Made by a program: the position numbers and the translations under genes. A DNA stretch of 64,000 nt from Microthrixaceae bacterium (GTDB taxonomy: Bacteria > Actinomycetota > Acidimicrobiia > Acidimicrobiales > Microtrichaceae), in assembly GCA_020845705.1 (NCBI GenBank), contig JADLFH010000067.1, positions 1 to 64,000 on the forward strand, given 5' to 3'. The notes beneath the pieces are model-generated. The model worked only from the letters and a program-made list of their open reading frames with translations. It made no database searches and was not told the DNA's origin. How positions within the stretch are numbered: the first letter of the stretch is position 1; each line of letters begins with the position of its first letter. Below, in pieces: positions 23,524 through 31,931 of this stretch.

Positions 23524-24623
23524 GGCCGCAGGTCCGACAGCTTCACCACCCGGGCCCGGGGTTCGGGGAACTCGGTCGCGCCGACCCAGCGCACACACAT
23601 CGTGCCGTGGGCGTGGCCGCAGGTGTCGAGCCAGTTCGCCACGCCCGGGTCGGTGGCCGATACCACCATCTGAACCGACCCGTCGGGGCGGTACTGCGCG
23701 GTGCCCTGGTTCAGGTGTACCTGGTGGTAGCGGTAGTCGAGGCTCTCCAGCCAGTAGTTGGCGAGTTGGAAGTTCCAGAAGTCGCAGGCCGGCGGGGTCA
23801 CCTCCACCACCAGCGCCTCGTCATCCGCGAGCTCGAACCAGCCGTGGTAATAGGCGATCTTAGGGTCACCGCCGGCGGCAAGCGCCTTGTCGGGGTCGAA
23901 GCGGGGCAGGGTGTTGGGCACCTTGCGGAAGTCCTCGGCCCACGACGCGAACATCCCAGAAGCAGCGGCGACGAAGAAGGCGACCTCCTCGAGGGCCTTG
24001 CCGACTCGCTCGGGGCCGAGTGCCCTCGGGGTGGGGGAGCCGTCGATGCGTTCGATCTCCACCTGCGCCAACACCTCGTTGCGGTGATCCACCCGCGTCT
24101 GGCGCACCTGGATCATCGAGGTCTCCGGTGCCATCCGCAACCAGTTCGCACAGTCGTCGGGCCGATGCTGTGAGGCGATCATCTCGAAGCGACCGTCGTC
24201 GTCGAGCACCAGGTCGCCGGCGTCGAGGGATCCGGTGGTGTCGAGGGAACCGGTCTTGCCGTAGCCGCCCGCCTGGCTGCCGAAGCCGAGGTAGTGGACG
24301 CTGCCGCGGCTGCCGCGTATCCGGTAGGTCAACGTCCCCTTCACCGGGGCGGCCAGGTACACGTTGTCGGGGTTGTCCATCCCCATCTTGATGGTCTCGT
24401 CCACCGCCCGCATGAACGCCGGGGCCTCGGGGTCGGACACCTCCATGAAGAAGTTCAACGCAGCCCGGGTGAGTCGGGTGAGATAACGCCAGCCCTCGGC
24501 ACGATCCAGCGGGTCCTCGGGAACCGTGGCGGCCAACACCACCGAGCCGGCCTCCTTCAAAGCGTCGCAGAACTCGGCCCACACCGTCCCGTCGAGGACC
24601 TTCGCCACCGCTTCTTCGCTCAC
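23520..24623 (-). CDS. DUF1214-domain protein
   Basis: A 367-residue soluble protein of unknown biochemical role. The C-terminal part carries DUF1214-like features: YYHGWFELADDEALVVEVTPPACDFWNFQLANYWLESLDYRY and the region with QMVVSATDPGVANWLDTCGHAHGTMCVRWVG. The N-terminal 150 residues include DNVYLAAPVKGTLTYRIRGSRG, typical of the same actinobacterial proteins. There is no signal peptide. GTG 24623 has GAAAGGGG upstream and lies 20 bases after the stop of the preceding oxidoreductase. Position within the operon suggests action on the same lipid or isoprenoid substrate as the flavoproteins. Confidence 0.75.
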   Translation of the reverse strand: MSEEAVAKVLDGTVWAEFCDALKEAGSVVLAATVPEDPLDRAEGWRYLTRLTRAALNFFMEVSDPEAPAFMRAVDETIKMGMDNPDNVYLAAPVKGTLTYRIRGSRGSVHYLGFGSQAGGYGKTGSLDTTGSLDAGDLVLDDDGRFEMIASQHRPDDCANWLRMAPETSMIQVRQTRVDHRNEVLAQVEIERIDGSPTPRALGPERVGKALEEVAFFVAAASGMFASWAEDFRKVPNTLPRFDPDKALAAGGDPKIAYYHGWFELADDEALVVEVTPPACDFWNFQLANYWLESLDYRYHQVHLNQGTAQYRPDGSVQMVVSATDPGVANWLDTCGHAHGTMCVRWVGATEFPEPRARVVKLSDLRP

Positions 24624-24643
24624 GGCGCCCCTTTCTGGTTCGT

Positions 24644-26362
24644 TCAGGTCGACCAGCGCGGATCGACCCCCTGGTTGAGCGGCAGCCTGCCCAACGACTC
24701 CAGGAACCAGTCGAGGGGTTCGGCCCGCCACCACTCCACGTCTCGGCAACCGAGATCCTCGGCCACTTCGACGGCCGCAAGATAGCCCGACGCCAGATGC
24801 GTCGCGCCGTAGGGGTGCACCGAGTTCGACAGGTAGAGGCCGGGGACGAAGCTGCGGGTGGCGCCGCCCGACACGATCCCCGGCAGGGGCCGGTTCTCGG
24901 CGAACTGCTCGGGGATCGCGCTGCCCCCGATCATGTTTCCCCGCACTGCGGAGGGGTTGTTCATCTCCTGGTGGCGCGGCGTCATCACGTGCCGTTCGAT
25001 GATCTGGCCACTGAAACCGGGGGCGTACTGCTCGAGACGGGCGGTCACCGCGTCGGCGAGCGGCTCGGCGATGTCGGCCCAGGCGTCCCAGCCGTCGAGG
25101 ACCTGGCCGCGCCAGCGCCGCGGCATTGGTGGCACGCTCACCCACACGTAGGCGGTGTGGCATCCGGCAGGCGCTTGGGACGGATCGGCCCGGGTGGGGA
25201 TGAACCACCCGCCCATCAGTTCGTCGGGGATGATCCCGCGGCCGATCTCCGCGAACGCCGTGCCCAACTCGTCGAGGGTCTCGCCGCCGAAGTAGCCGAC
25301 CCACGAACGTTGGATCGACGGGTCGTGCGCTGCCGACGCGAACGTCGGGTCGCCGTCGAGGGCGAAGAACGTGGCGAGCAACTGGGGGTCGTCGTAGTTG
25401 AACCGCTTGACCAGCCGCGACCACTCGACGCCGATCACGTCTTCGCCGACGAGGTCGAGGAACGTCGGGGCCAACGTCAGGTTCGAGATCACCACACCAG
25501 CGCGGATCTCCTCGCCCGCGAGGATGGCGTCGTCCGCGATGCGGATGCCGCACGCCCGGCCGTCCTCGACCAGGATCCGATCGACGGGACAGGTGGTCCA
25601 GATCTCACCGCCGTTGGAGACCACCGCCTTCACCAGGGCGTGGGTCATCGCGTGGGATCCGCCGGCCGCGGTGTGCACCGCCATCGGCTGGAGTCCCGAG
25701 AGGCTGAGGGCCAGAGGGCCGAGGCGACGGTGCGACGGCCACTGGCCGGTGAACTCGCCGAGGGCCGCGGGGGTGGTACGCACCTCCTCGGACTCGAAGA
25801 GCATCGCCAACAGCTCGAGTCCGCTCATCCGCATCACGTCGTCGCCACTGAGGGGCAGGCCCAGGCGGCGGACCAGCCCGTCGTTGAAGCTCGCGGCGAA
25901 GTCCAACAGCTCCGCGGTTGGGGGGCCATAGAGCATCCGACGGGTCATGTGGAGGGTGTCCTCCAGATGTTCGACGAAGTACTCGCCGATGACAGCATGC
26001 ACCTTGGCGTCGTGATCGCTCGCCGCGGCGAGGCTGGCGGAGGTGACAGCGGGGTCGAGCGCCTGCACCACGTTGCGCCCCGAGGAGAAGTCCTTGGCGA
26101 ACAGCACGTCTGTGCCCATCAGGTGCAGGCCCAGCTCTTCGAGGCCGAGGTCGGCCATCGCCGGGCTCATCGCGGGCACGAGCCACGCCGCGTGGGTGTT
26201 GTGGAGGAACCCTGGCAGCCCGAGCTCGACGGTGTCGCAGTGGGCGCCGCACTGGCCGCGCGCCTCGAACACGCCGACCGACATACCCGCCTTGGCCAGG
26301 TAGGCCGCGGTGGTCAACCCGTTGATGCCGCCGCCGATGACGACGGCGTCGAAGTCGCGCAT
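24644..26362 (-). CDS. Phytoene-desaturase-like FAD oxidoreductase (tandem copy 3)
   Basis: A 572-residue CrtI/PYROXD2-type flavoprotein. FDAVVIGGGINGLTTAAYLA at residues 4-23 is the FAD Rossmann motif, followed by VFEARGQCGAHCDT, where paralogs keep a Gly-rich loop. The C-terminal FAD contact is VPGLYLSNSVHPYGATHLASGYLAAVEVA; the usual 'HPGG' appears as HPYG. It starts 24 bases downstream of the second copy. Length and layout fit flavoproteins that desaturate or saturate isoprenoid chains or rings with FAD and possibly NAD(P). Confidence 0.82.
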   Translation of the reverse strand: MRDFDAVVIGGGINGLTTAAYLAKAGMSVGVFEARGQCGAHCDTVELGLPGFLHNTHAAWLVPAMSPAMADLGLEELGLHLMGTDVLFAKDFSSGRNVVQALDPAVTSASLAAASDHDAKVHAVIGEYFVEHLEDTLHMTRRMLYGPPTAELLDFAASFNDGLVRRLGLPLSGDDVMRMSGLELLAMLFESEEVRTTPAALGEFTGQWPSHRRLGPLALSLSGLQPMAVHTAAGGSHAMTHALVKAVVSNGGEIWTTCPVDRILVEDGRACGIRIADDAILAGEEIRAGVVISNLTLAPTFLDLVGEDVIGVEWSRLVKRFNYDDPQLLATFFALDGDPTFASAAHDPSIQRSWVGYFGGETLDELGTAFAEIGRGIIPDELMGGWFIPTRADPSQAPAGCHTAYVWVSVPPMPRRWRGQVLDGWDAWADIAEPLADAVTARLEQYAPGFSGQIIERHVMTPRHQEMNNPSAVRGNMIGGSAIPEQFAENRPLPGIVSGGATRSFVPGLYLSNSVHPYGATHLASGYLAAVEVAEDLGCRDVEWWRAEPLDWFLESLGRLPLNQGVDPRWST

Positions 26363-26386
26363 GTTCCCTCCGCGGGCGCTTGGGCC

Positions 26387-28048
26387 TCAGTCGAGATAGG
26401 TGGCCTGATACTTCTCCATCTCGGGTGTCGGCTTCCACCAGCGCTCCACGCCCATGTCGTCTGCGATCTTGCCCGCGGCGAGATAGCCCGGGCCGCCGAT
26501 GACGAGGCCGCCCGGATAGGTGGACGCGCCGCACACGTAGAGGCCCTCGATGGGGGTGTCGGTGCCCGAGCAGTCCTGGTTCGGCCGGTACGACCCGAGC
26601 TGGAGCGGGTTGTAGTCGCCGTGCTTGATGGAGCCGCGCCGCATGTTCGGCATGCGGATCTCGATGTCCTCGGGCGTCTCGGCCGCGGTCATCAGGATGT
26701 TGTCGCCGCCCATGTTGGGCGCCACCCGACGCCACTTCTCCATCATCGCCTCGGCGATGCCGTCGCGACGTTCCTCCCAGCCGCCGGCGATGTCGTAGGG
26801 GGCGTGCATCTGGAAGAACGACACGTGCTTGCCGGGTACCCGACTGAGATGGGGGTCGTACTGGGTCTGCCAGGTGGTGTGTCCACCGAAGGCGTCGAGG
26901 TCGATGGTGCCCGACTGCACCGCCGCCCAGTGGGCCAAGAGCTGTTCGGTGCTCTCGATGCCGACGATGGTCATGAAGCTGTCGCGGACCGAGGGGTCAC
27001 GGCTGATGTAGGCCGGCGGCTCGTTGGTGGCCACGTGCACGGTGGTGTAGCTCCACTTGTCGAGCTCCCAACGCGACACGTCCTCCTTGAGGTGGCCGGG
27101 CAGGTTCTCGGGGCCGACCAGGTCGAGGAAGGTTGTCTCGGGATCGAGGCTGGAGGCGACGACCTTGCTGCGCAGGGTGCGGCCCTCCCACAGCTCGACG
27201 CCCGCGACATGGCCGTCCTCGATGATGATGTTGTTGACCTGGGAGGAGTCGAGGATGACACCGCCGTTGCGGACAACCTCCTTGGCCAGCGACGACGCCA
27301 GCTTGTGGGATCCGCCCTGGCAGTACGCCTTGTTCATGGCACGGTCCAACAACAGCGGCACGAAGAACCCGACGCCGCTCTCGTTGGGGTCGAGGCCCCA
27401 CATGCAGGTGGTGTAGAGCATCATCGCCCGCACCCGGTCGTTCTCGAACGTGTCGGTGATGATCTCGAGGGGGCTCTGCTCGGACAGCTCGAGCATCTTC
27501 TCGCCCAACTCGGTGCGCTGCATCGCGTCGATCATGTCCAGCGGAGGCATCGGCGGTATGTAGGTGGCCGGTGCGATCACCTCGCGGGACAGCTTGCGCC
27601 AGGTGCGCATCGTCTCGCCGAAGGCCACGGCGTCCTCGGTCGAGAACTTGTGGATCGAGTCGACCGTGTCCTCCAGCATCCGGGTGAGCTGAAGCGACGT
27701 GCCGTCCTCGAAGACCATCGAGGTCTGCTGGTTGGGCTTGATCCACACCACGCCGTGCTGCTTGAGGTCGAAGTCGCGCAGCACCGGCATGAAGTCGACC
27801 ATCATGTGGTAGACGGCGTGGATGTTGGAGTAGTAGCCGGGGAAGAGGATCTCCTCGGTGGCGAGACCGCCGCCGATCTCGTAGCGGCGTTCCACCAGCG
27901 CAACGCGAAGCCCCGCTCGGGCCAGGTAGGCGGCGGTCATCAGGCCGTTGGGTCCGGCGCCGATGACGATGACGTCCCACTCGCTCTCGATGGGGAACTC
28001 CGAGAAGAAGCTCTGGGGGTGTTTCCGGCCGACGAATTCCTGTGTCAT
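26387..28048 (-). CDS. Phytoene-desaturase-like FAD oxidoreductase (tandem copy 2)
   Basis: A 553-residue paralog. The N-terminal FAD motif is WDVIVIGAGPNGLMTAAYLARAG, starting near residue 24 because of a 20-residue lead, and is followed by LVERRYEIGGGLATEE. The C-terminus has GLYVCGASTYPGGLVIGGPGYLAAGKIA, the standard superfamily signature with YPGG. It sits 18 bases after copy 1 and 24 before copy 3. Amino-acid similarity to the flanking copies is clear at both nucleotide-binding ends but modest in the middle, so the copies are old and probably differ in substrate. Confidence 0.84.
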   Translation of the reverse strand: MTQEFVGRKHPQSFFSEFPIESEWDVIVIGAGPNGLMTAAYLARAGLRVALVERRYEIGGGLATEEILFPGYYSNIHAVYHMMVDFMPVLRDFDLKQHGVVWIKPNQQTSMVFEDGTSLQLTRMLEDTVDSIHKFSTEDAVAFGETMRTWRKLSREVIAPATYIPPMPPLDMIDAMQRTELGEKMLELSEQSPLEIITDTFENDRVRAMMLYTTCMWGLDPNESGVGFFVPLLLDRAMNKAYCQGGSHKLASSLAKEVVRNGGVILDSSQVNNIIIEDGHVAGVELWEGRTLRSKVVASSLDPETTFLDLVGPENLPGHLKEDVSRWELDKWSYTTVHVATNEPPAYISRDPSVRDSFMTIVGIESTEQLLAHWAAVQSGTIDLDAFGGHTTWQTQYDPHLSRVPGKHVSFFQMHAPYDIAGGWEERRDGIAEAMMEKWRRVAPNMGGDNILMTAAETPEDIEIRMPNMRRGSIKHGDYNPLQLGSYRPNQDCSGTDTPIEGLYVCGASTYPGGLVIGGPGYLAAGKIADDMGVERWWKPTPEMEKYQATYLD

Positions 28049-28066
28049 TGCGGTGTCCTCCTTCGC

Positions 28067-29785
28067 TCAGGTCCAGCCGTGCGCGGAGCGCTTGCCGGGC
28101 GTGGGGATGTACCAGGGCGAGGCGTACCACCAGTCGCCGGGCTCGGCGACCTCGTCCTCGATCAGGATGTGCATCAGGTTGTAGGCGACGGCCATCAGGC
28201 AGAGGCCGCCGGGGTGCGATGAGGACTGGTGGGCCAGGTAGAGGCCCTCGATGCCGGGCACGCGGTTGCGGGACAGCTCCGGTAGCGGCCGCTCGTTCCA
28301 CCACTGGTCACGGTCGCAGCGGATGCCGTACCACGATCCGCCCAACATGCCGGTGTTGCGCATCTCCTGGTCGAAGGGCGAGTCGGTGAACATGCGGATG
28401 AGGTTGTCGTCGTCGAGGTTCTCGACGATGCAGGCCAGGCTGGCCCGCATGAACTCGGCCCAACGCTGCTTCTCGTTCTCCTTGTCCATGGCGTCCATGC
28501 CGTCGACGTTGTATTCAGGGGTGGGCACCATCATCCACAGCGGGCCGTTGATGTGTTGGCCGGGGCGGGTGCACTGGGGGTTGGTGGGGTCGTAGAGCGA
28601 GGCGGCGACCATTCCCCACATGGCCTCGTCGGGCGACAGGGTGAGGTTCTCCTGGCGGCCGAGCACGTTCTCGACGTTCTTGAAGTAGATCTCCCGGGAC
28701 TCCATGTTGAAGAAGGCGCCGGTGAACTGGTCGTTGGGAGGTGGCAGGCGGTACTTCTCGCGGTAGCGGAACTCCTCCTTGGTGAGGTAGTGCGACATGA
28801 AGAGGCTGCCGCCCTTGAGGCTGAGGTCGCTGATGCGCTGGAGGAACCCGGCGTCGAGGTGGCGGGGCCCGATCATGTTGAGGAAGGTGTGCTTGATGTG
28901 CGACGCGCTGATGACCGCCTTGCGGGCGTTGATGACCTTGGCGCCGTAGGTGGAGTCGTCGCGCAGGCGCACGCCGGTGGCGCGGCCGTTGCTGATGATG
29001 ATCTCTTCCACCGGACAGCACGTGCGGAACACGGCGCCGTTCGCGGTGGCACAGCGGAACAGGGCGTGGAAGTAGCCGTGCATGTTGCCGCGCGCCGCGA
29101 CCGGCTTGGCGATGGCGGGTGGCATGACCGTGGCCGAGGAGCACATGGCGGGGATGGCGACGCCCTCCATGTGGCCGTGGGCGCCGGAGCTGAGCGCGAT
29201 GTAGGCCTGGGTGACCTTGAACGGCTCGGTGTCGAGGTACTCGTCCATGAGGTCGAACATGGTCATCTCGAGCAGTTCGCGGGTCCACACCTCGGGCTCG
29301 TACTGCTTGTAGACCTGCATGAAGGGGATGTTGTATTCGTCGAGTTCGACCTCGGCGGGGTGCGGGGGGCACCAGAACGTGGCGCGCATCAGGTCGCGGA
29401 AGGCGTCGTTGCCCGCCAGCATGCAGCTGATCTTCGCCCAGCCCATCATGTCCTTCTCGGTGACCTTGGACAGGCCGTCACGCGTGAAGATGTAGCGGTC
29501 GGTGTTCAGCTCCACGGTGTCGCGGGGGTCCCAGTCCATGCGGAACCCGTAGCGCCACAGCTCGAGCTGCTCCCAGCCCGGTGCCGAGCCGCCGTAGTTG
29601 GCGATGGCGTGGGGTTGGATGCGCACCCCCGCGATCGGCTCCGCGGTCTCCTGGCCGCCGCCGCATTCGGGTCGCTCCTCCAGCACGCACACGCTCAGGC
29701 CCGATTTCGCCAGGTAGGCGGCGGTGCTGGTGCCGTTGTGGCCGGCGCCGATGATCACGACGTCGAAGGTGTCCTCGAGGGTCAT
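28067..29785 (-). CDS. Phytoene-desaturase-like FAD oxidoreductase (tandem copy 1)
   Basis: A 572-residue flavoprotein and the first gene of the five-gene operon. FDVVIIGAGHNGTSTAAYLA at residues 7-26 and VLEERPECGGGQETAE are the FAD-binding elements, and GLYLAHQSSSHPGGLCLMAVAYN is the C-terminal FAD contact with HPGG. ATG 29785 follows AGGAGGAG. The 84 bases separating it from the upstream MarR gene contain three AAGCTA repeats. Possible activities are desaturation, ketolation or isomerisation of a lipid; no direct clue is in the sequence. Confidence 0.84.
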   Translation of the reverse strand: MTLEDTFDVVIIGAGHNGTSTAAYLAKSGLSVCVLEERPECGGGQETAEPIAGVRIQPHAIANYGGSAPGWEQLELWRYGFRMDWDPRDTVELNTDRYIFTRDGLSKVTEKDMMGWAKISCMLAGNDAFRDLMRATFWCPPHPAEVELDEYNIPFMQVYKQYEPEVWTRELLEMTMFDLMDEYLDTEPFKVTQAYIALSSGAHGHMEGVAIPAMCSSATVMPPAIAKPVAARGNMHGYFHALFRCATANGAVFRTCCPVEEIIISNGRATGVRLRDDSTYGAKVINARKAVISASHIKHTFLNMIGPRHLDAGFLQRISDLSLKGGSLFMSHYLTKEEFRYREKYRLPPPNDQFTGAFFNMESREIYFKNVENVLGRQENLTLSPDEAMWGMVAASLYDPTNPQCTRPGQHINGPLWMMVPTPEYNVDGMDAMDKENEKQRWAEFMRASLACIVENLDDDNLIRMFTDSPFDQEMRNTGMLGGSWYGIRCDRDQWWNERPLPELSRNRVPGIEGLYLAHQSSSHPGGLCLMAVAYNLMHILIEDEVAEPGDWWYASPWYIPTPGKRSAHGWT

Positions 29786-29812
29786 CGCTCCTCCTCCTCG
29801 TTCCGTTCCAGA

Positions 29813-29842
29813 AAGCTAGCTGGCAAGCTATCGGGAAAGCTA
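29813..29842. promoter_or_regulatory. Three AAGCTA direct repeats at 12-bp spacing, candidate MarR operator
   Basis: AAGCTA occurs at 29813-29818, 29825-29830 and 29837-29842, exactly 12 bp apart, in the 84-base gap upstream of the minus-strand flavoprotein operon and just after the MarR gene. The first copy sits in AAGCTAGCTGGC, which contains the palindrome AGCTAGCT. The even spacing and position over the expected promoter fit cooperative repressor or activator binding. That MarR binds here is inferred. Confidence 0.5.
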
Positions 29843-29869
29843 CAGGCTCGCGCGAACCAGGAGGGATTC

Positions 29870-30379
29870 TCAGCGGCGGAAGCCTGCGTCGATGATCGCC
29901 AGCAGCTTGCGCACCGAGTCGTTGATCTCCTCGATCTCGGAGCGTGACGCCGACTGGAGCAGGTCGTGGGTGCGGGCGACGAAGGCTTCGAAGGCCTGCT
30001 CCTCGATCCGCATGCCGGCTTCTGTGAGGCGGACGAGCTTGGAACGTCCATCGGTTGCGTCGGGCAGGCGGCGAACCAGCCCGAGCGCCTCGAGCCGCTT
30101 GAGGATCTTGGTCATGCCGCCCGACGACGTCTCCAACAAGGTGTAGAGCTCGTTGGGCGCCAACTCGTAGGGGGGGCCCACACGGCGCAGCGCAGCCAGC
30201 ACGTTGTAGTCGCTGAGGAGGAGACCGAACGGCTGGAGCGTGTCCTGCTCGAACGCCTCGATCAGTACGTTCAGCCGGGCCAACAGGGAGATCAGCAGCA
30301 GGCCCGACGTGTCGGCTGCTTCGGGATACTCGCGCGCCCAGGCTTGTGAGAAGTCGTCGACCCAGCGGGACTCGCTCAT
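29870..30379 (-). CDS. MarR-family transcriptional regulator
   Basis: A 169-residue winged-helix protein. The central part reads LAALRRVGPPYELAPNELYTLLETSSGGMTKILKRLEALGLVRRLPDATDGRSKLVRLTEAG, the MarR helix-turn-helix and wing with the conserved D-x-R-s motif. The flanking helices (ISLLARLNVLIEAFEQDTL, EINDSVRKLLAIID) make the dimer. It is encoded 84 bases upstream of the flavoprotein operon on the same strand and divergent from the acyl-CoA dehydrogenase gene. Family members respond to aromatic or lipid ligands. It is the best candidate regulator for both. Confidence 0.9.
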   Translation of the reverse strand: MSESRWVDDFSQAWAREYPEAADTSGLLLISLLARLNVLIEAFEQDTLQPFGLLLSDYNVLAALRRVGPPYELAPNELYTLLETSSGGMTKILKRLEALGLVRRLPDATDGRSKLVRLTEAGMRIEEQAFEAFVARTHDLLQSASRSEIEEINDSVRKLLAIIDAGFRR

Positions 30380-30507
30380 CGTTGGATCTGTCGCTTCATG
30401 TTGCTCTCCGGGGTGGAAGGAACGCGGTTGGTCGCCCCAGAATTGCTTTCGGGCAAGGGACTTCGGACCCTAGCGGCCGGTTTGTGCTTACATCATGGTC
30501 GAGAAAC

Positions 30508-30521
30508 TGAAACGTGTTTCA
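30508..30521. promoter_or_regulatory. KstR-like palindrome upstream of the acyl-CoA dehydrogenase
   Basis: TGAAACGTGTTTCA has 6-bp inverted arms around GT and fits TNNAACNNGTTNNA, the consensus reported for the TetR-family cholesterol-catabolism repressor KstR of mycobacteria. It ends 20 bases before the ATG at 30542, a repressing position. No kstR gene is in this window. Confidence 0.5.
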
Positions 30522-30541
30522 ATTTTCTGGGAGGACCCTCC

Positions 30542-31723
30542 ATGGATCTGTCCGACTCCCCGTCGGAAGCGGCGTTCCGCCACGAAGCCCGCACGTTCCT
30601 CGAACAACACGTCCACGAGGTGCCCGCCGACCTGTCGGATGAATCCGACGAGGCAGAATCGATTCCCGTACGTAAGAAGTGGCAACGAACCCTCTTCGAC
30701 AACGGCTGGGCCGCCATCACCTGGCCGGAACGCCACGGCGGGCGAGGTCTGGGACCAGTCGAGCAGATCATCTGGAACCAGGAGTGTGTGCGGGCGAAGA
30801 CGCCCTCGTCGATCAACATCGTGGGCATCGGCATGGCGGGCCCGGCGATCATCGAGCACGGCAGCGACGAGCAGCGTGACCGGTACCTGTCTCGGATCCT
30901 CAGCGGGGAGGAGATCTGGTGCCAGCTCTTCAGCGAGCCCAACGCAGGTTCCGACCTACCCGCGCTCGCCACGAGTGCGAAGCGTGATGGCGACGAGTGG
31001 GTGGTCAACGGCCAGAAGGTGTGGTCATCGGCAGCCCACTTCGCCGACTGGGGGATCCTGCTGGCACGCACCGATTCGTCGGTGCCCAAGCGCAAGGGGA
31101 TCACGTTCTTCCTCGTCGACATGACCACCCCTGGGGTGACGGTGCGACCGCTGCGGCAGATGAACGGGAAGACCCACTTCAACGAGGTGTTCCTCGACGA
31201 CGTGCGTATCCCCGACGGCAATCGGGTCGGCGAGGTCGGTGGTGGATGGGGAGTAGCCACCACCACGCTCCTGCACGAGCGCATGGCGGTAGGTGGCTCC
31301 ATGGGCGTCTTCAACATGGACGACCTGATCGGCTTGGCCAACAGTCGTGGCGACGTCAGCCCTCACGAGCGTGACCTGTTGGCCCGCACCTACATCTACG
31401 ACCGCTGCCTCGAGCTGCTGAACGCTCGGGTCATGTCGAAGCTCGCGCACGGCGAGATCCCCACGGCCGAGGGCTCGATCGCAAAGTTGGCACTCACGAG
31501 GATGCTCGCCGCCGCAGCCAACACGGCGTTGTCGATCCTGGGCCCGCGGGCGATCGCTGAGCCGGGTATCTGGCAGAACCTGTTCCTGATAACCCCCGGA
31601 ATCCGTGTCGGCGGCGGTACCGACGACATCCAGCGCAACATGATCGCGGAACGGGTCCTCGGCCTGCCCCGCGACGAAGACGAGAGCCGAACCCTTCCCT
31701 TCGACCAGCTCCGCCGCAACTGA
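30542..31723 (+). CDS. Acyl-CoA dehydrogenase
   Basis: A 393-residue FadE-type flavoprotein. The FAD/substrate signature is CQLFSEPNAGSDLPALATSA, with VVNGQKVWSSAAHFADWGIL following. In the C-terminal domain GIRVGGGTDDIQRNMIAERVLGLPRD lacks the MCAD-type Glu (Gly at that site), whereas LLHERMAVGGSMG offers the Glu in the position used by isovaleryl- and long-chain enzymes. It should alpha,beta-dehydrogenate an acyl-CoA and reduce ETF, such as that encoded at 6668-8457. ATG 30542 has GGGAGG nine bases upstream and a KstR-like site before that. It is divergent from marR. Confidence 0.9.
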   Translation: MDLSDSPSEAAFRHEARTFLEQHVHEVPADLSDESDEAESIPVRKKWQRTLFDNGWAAITWPERHGGRGLGPVEQIIWNQECVRAKTPSSINIVGIGMAGPAIIEHGSDEQRDRYLSRILSGEEIWCQLFSEPNAGSDLPALATSAKRDGDEWVVNGQKVWSSAAHFADWGILLARTDSSVPKRKGITFFLVDMTTPGVTVRPLRQMNGKTHFNEVFLDDVRIPDGNRVGEVGGGWGVATTTLLHERMAVGGSMGVFNMDDLIGLANSRGDVSPHERDLLARTYIYDRCLELLNARVMSKLAHGEIPTAEGSIAKLALTRMLAAAANTALSILGPRAIAEPGIWQNLFLITPGIRVGGGTDDIQRNMIAERVLGLPRDEDESRTLPFDQLRRN

Positions 31724-31727
31724 GTCG

Positions 31728-31869
31728 GGTCCTTGATGGCCTCGGGCCTCCTTCGCTGACCACCTCCGACGAACCTGCGTACACCGCCCGCACCAGGCGA
31801 CGAATCCGTACGCAAGTTCGGCTGGGTGCTACGGAGCCCTCGGCGGTCCTTGATGGCCTCGGGCCTCCT
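31728..31869. repeat. 25-bp direct repeat pair flanking an inverted repeat
   Basis: A 25-base sequence starting GGTCCTTGATGGCCTC occurs at 31728-31752 and again, identically, at 31845-31869. Between them are inverted arms GAACCTGCGTAC (31771-31782) and GTACGCAAGTTC (31808-31819), complementary at 11 of 12 positions. This fills most of the 208-base gap between the dehydrogenase and the tsaC-like gene. It is possibly a small non-autonomous element or a recombined terminator. No coding sequence is seen. Confidence 0.55.
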
Positions 31870-31931
31870 CGCCTCAGGCACGCTCGCTGCGCTCGCTGCT
31901 TCAGCGCCACCCCACTAGGTTGCGCGCTCCC

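Noticed and set aside
24797-28222. A 1141-codon open frame on the plus strand
   Set aside because: It is antisense to two intact flavoprotein genes. Its translation is rich in R, G, V, H and D with no motif, as expected for the opposite strand of GC-rich codons.
29813-29842. A possible CRISPR-like repeat
   Set aside because: The 6-bp repeats with 12-bp period are too short; no other CRISPR repeats or cas genes were seen.
31920-31931. Start of tsaC at TTG 31920
   Set aside because: ATG 31932 gives a better N-terminus; neither has a strong ribosome-binding site, so this is left as an alternative.
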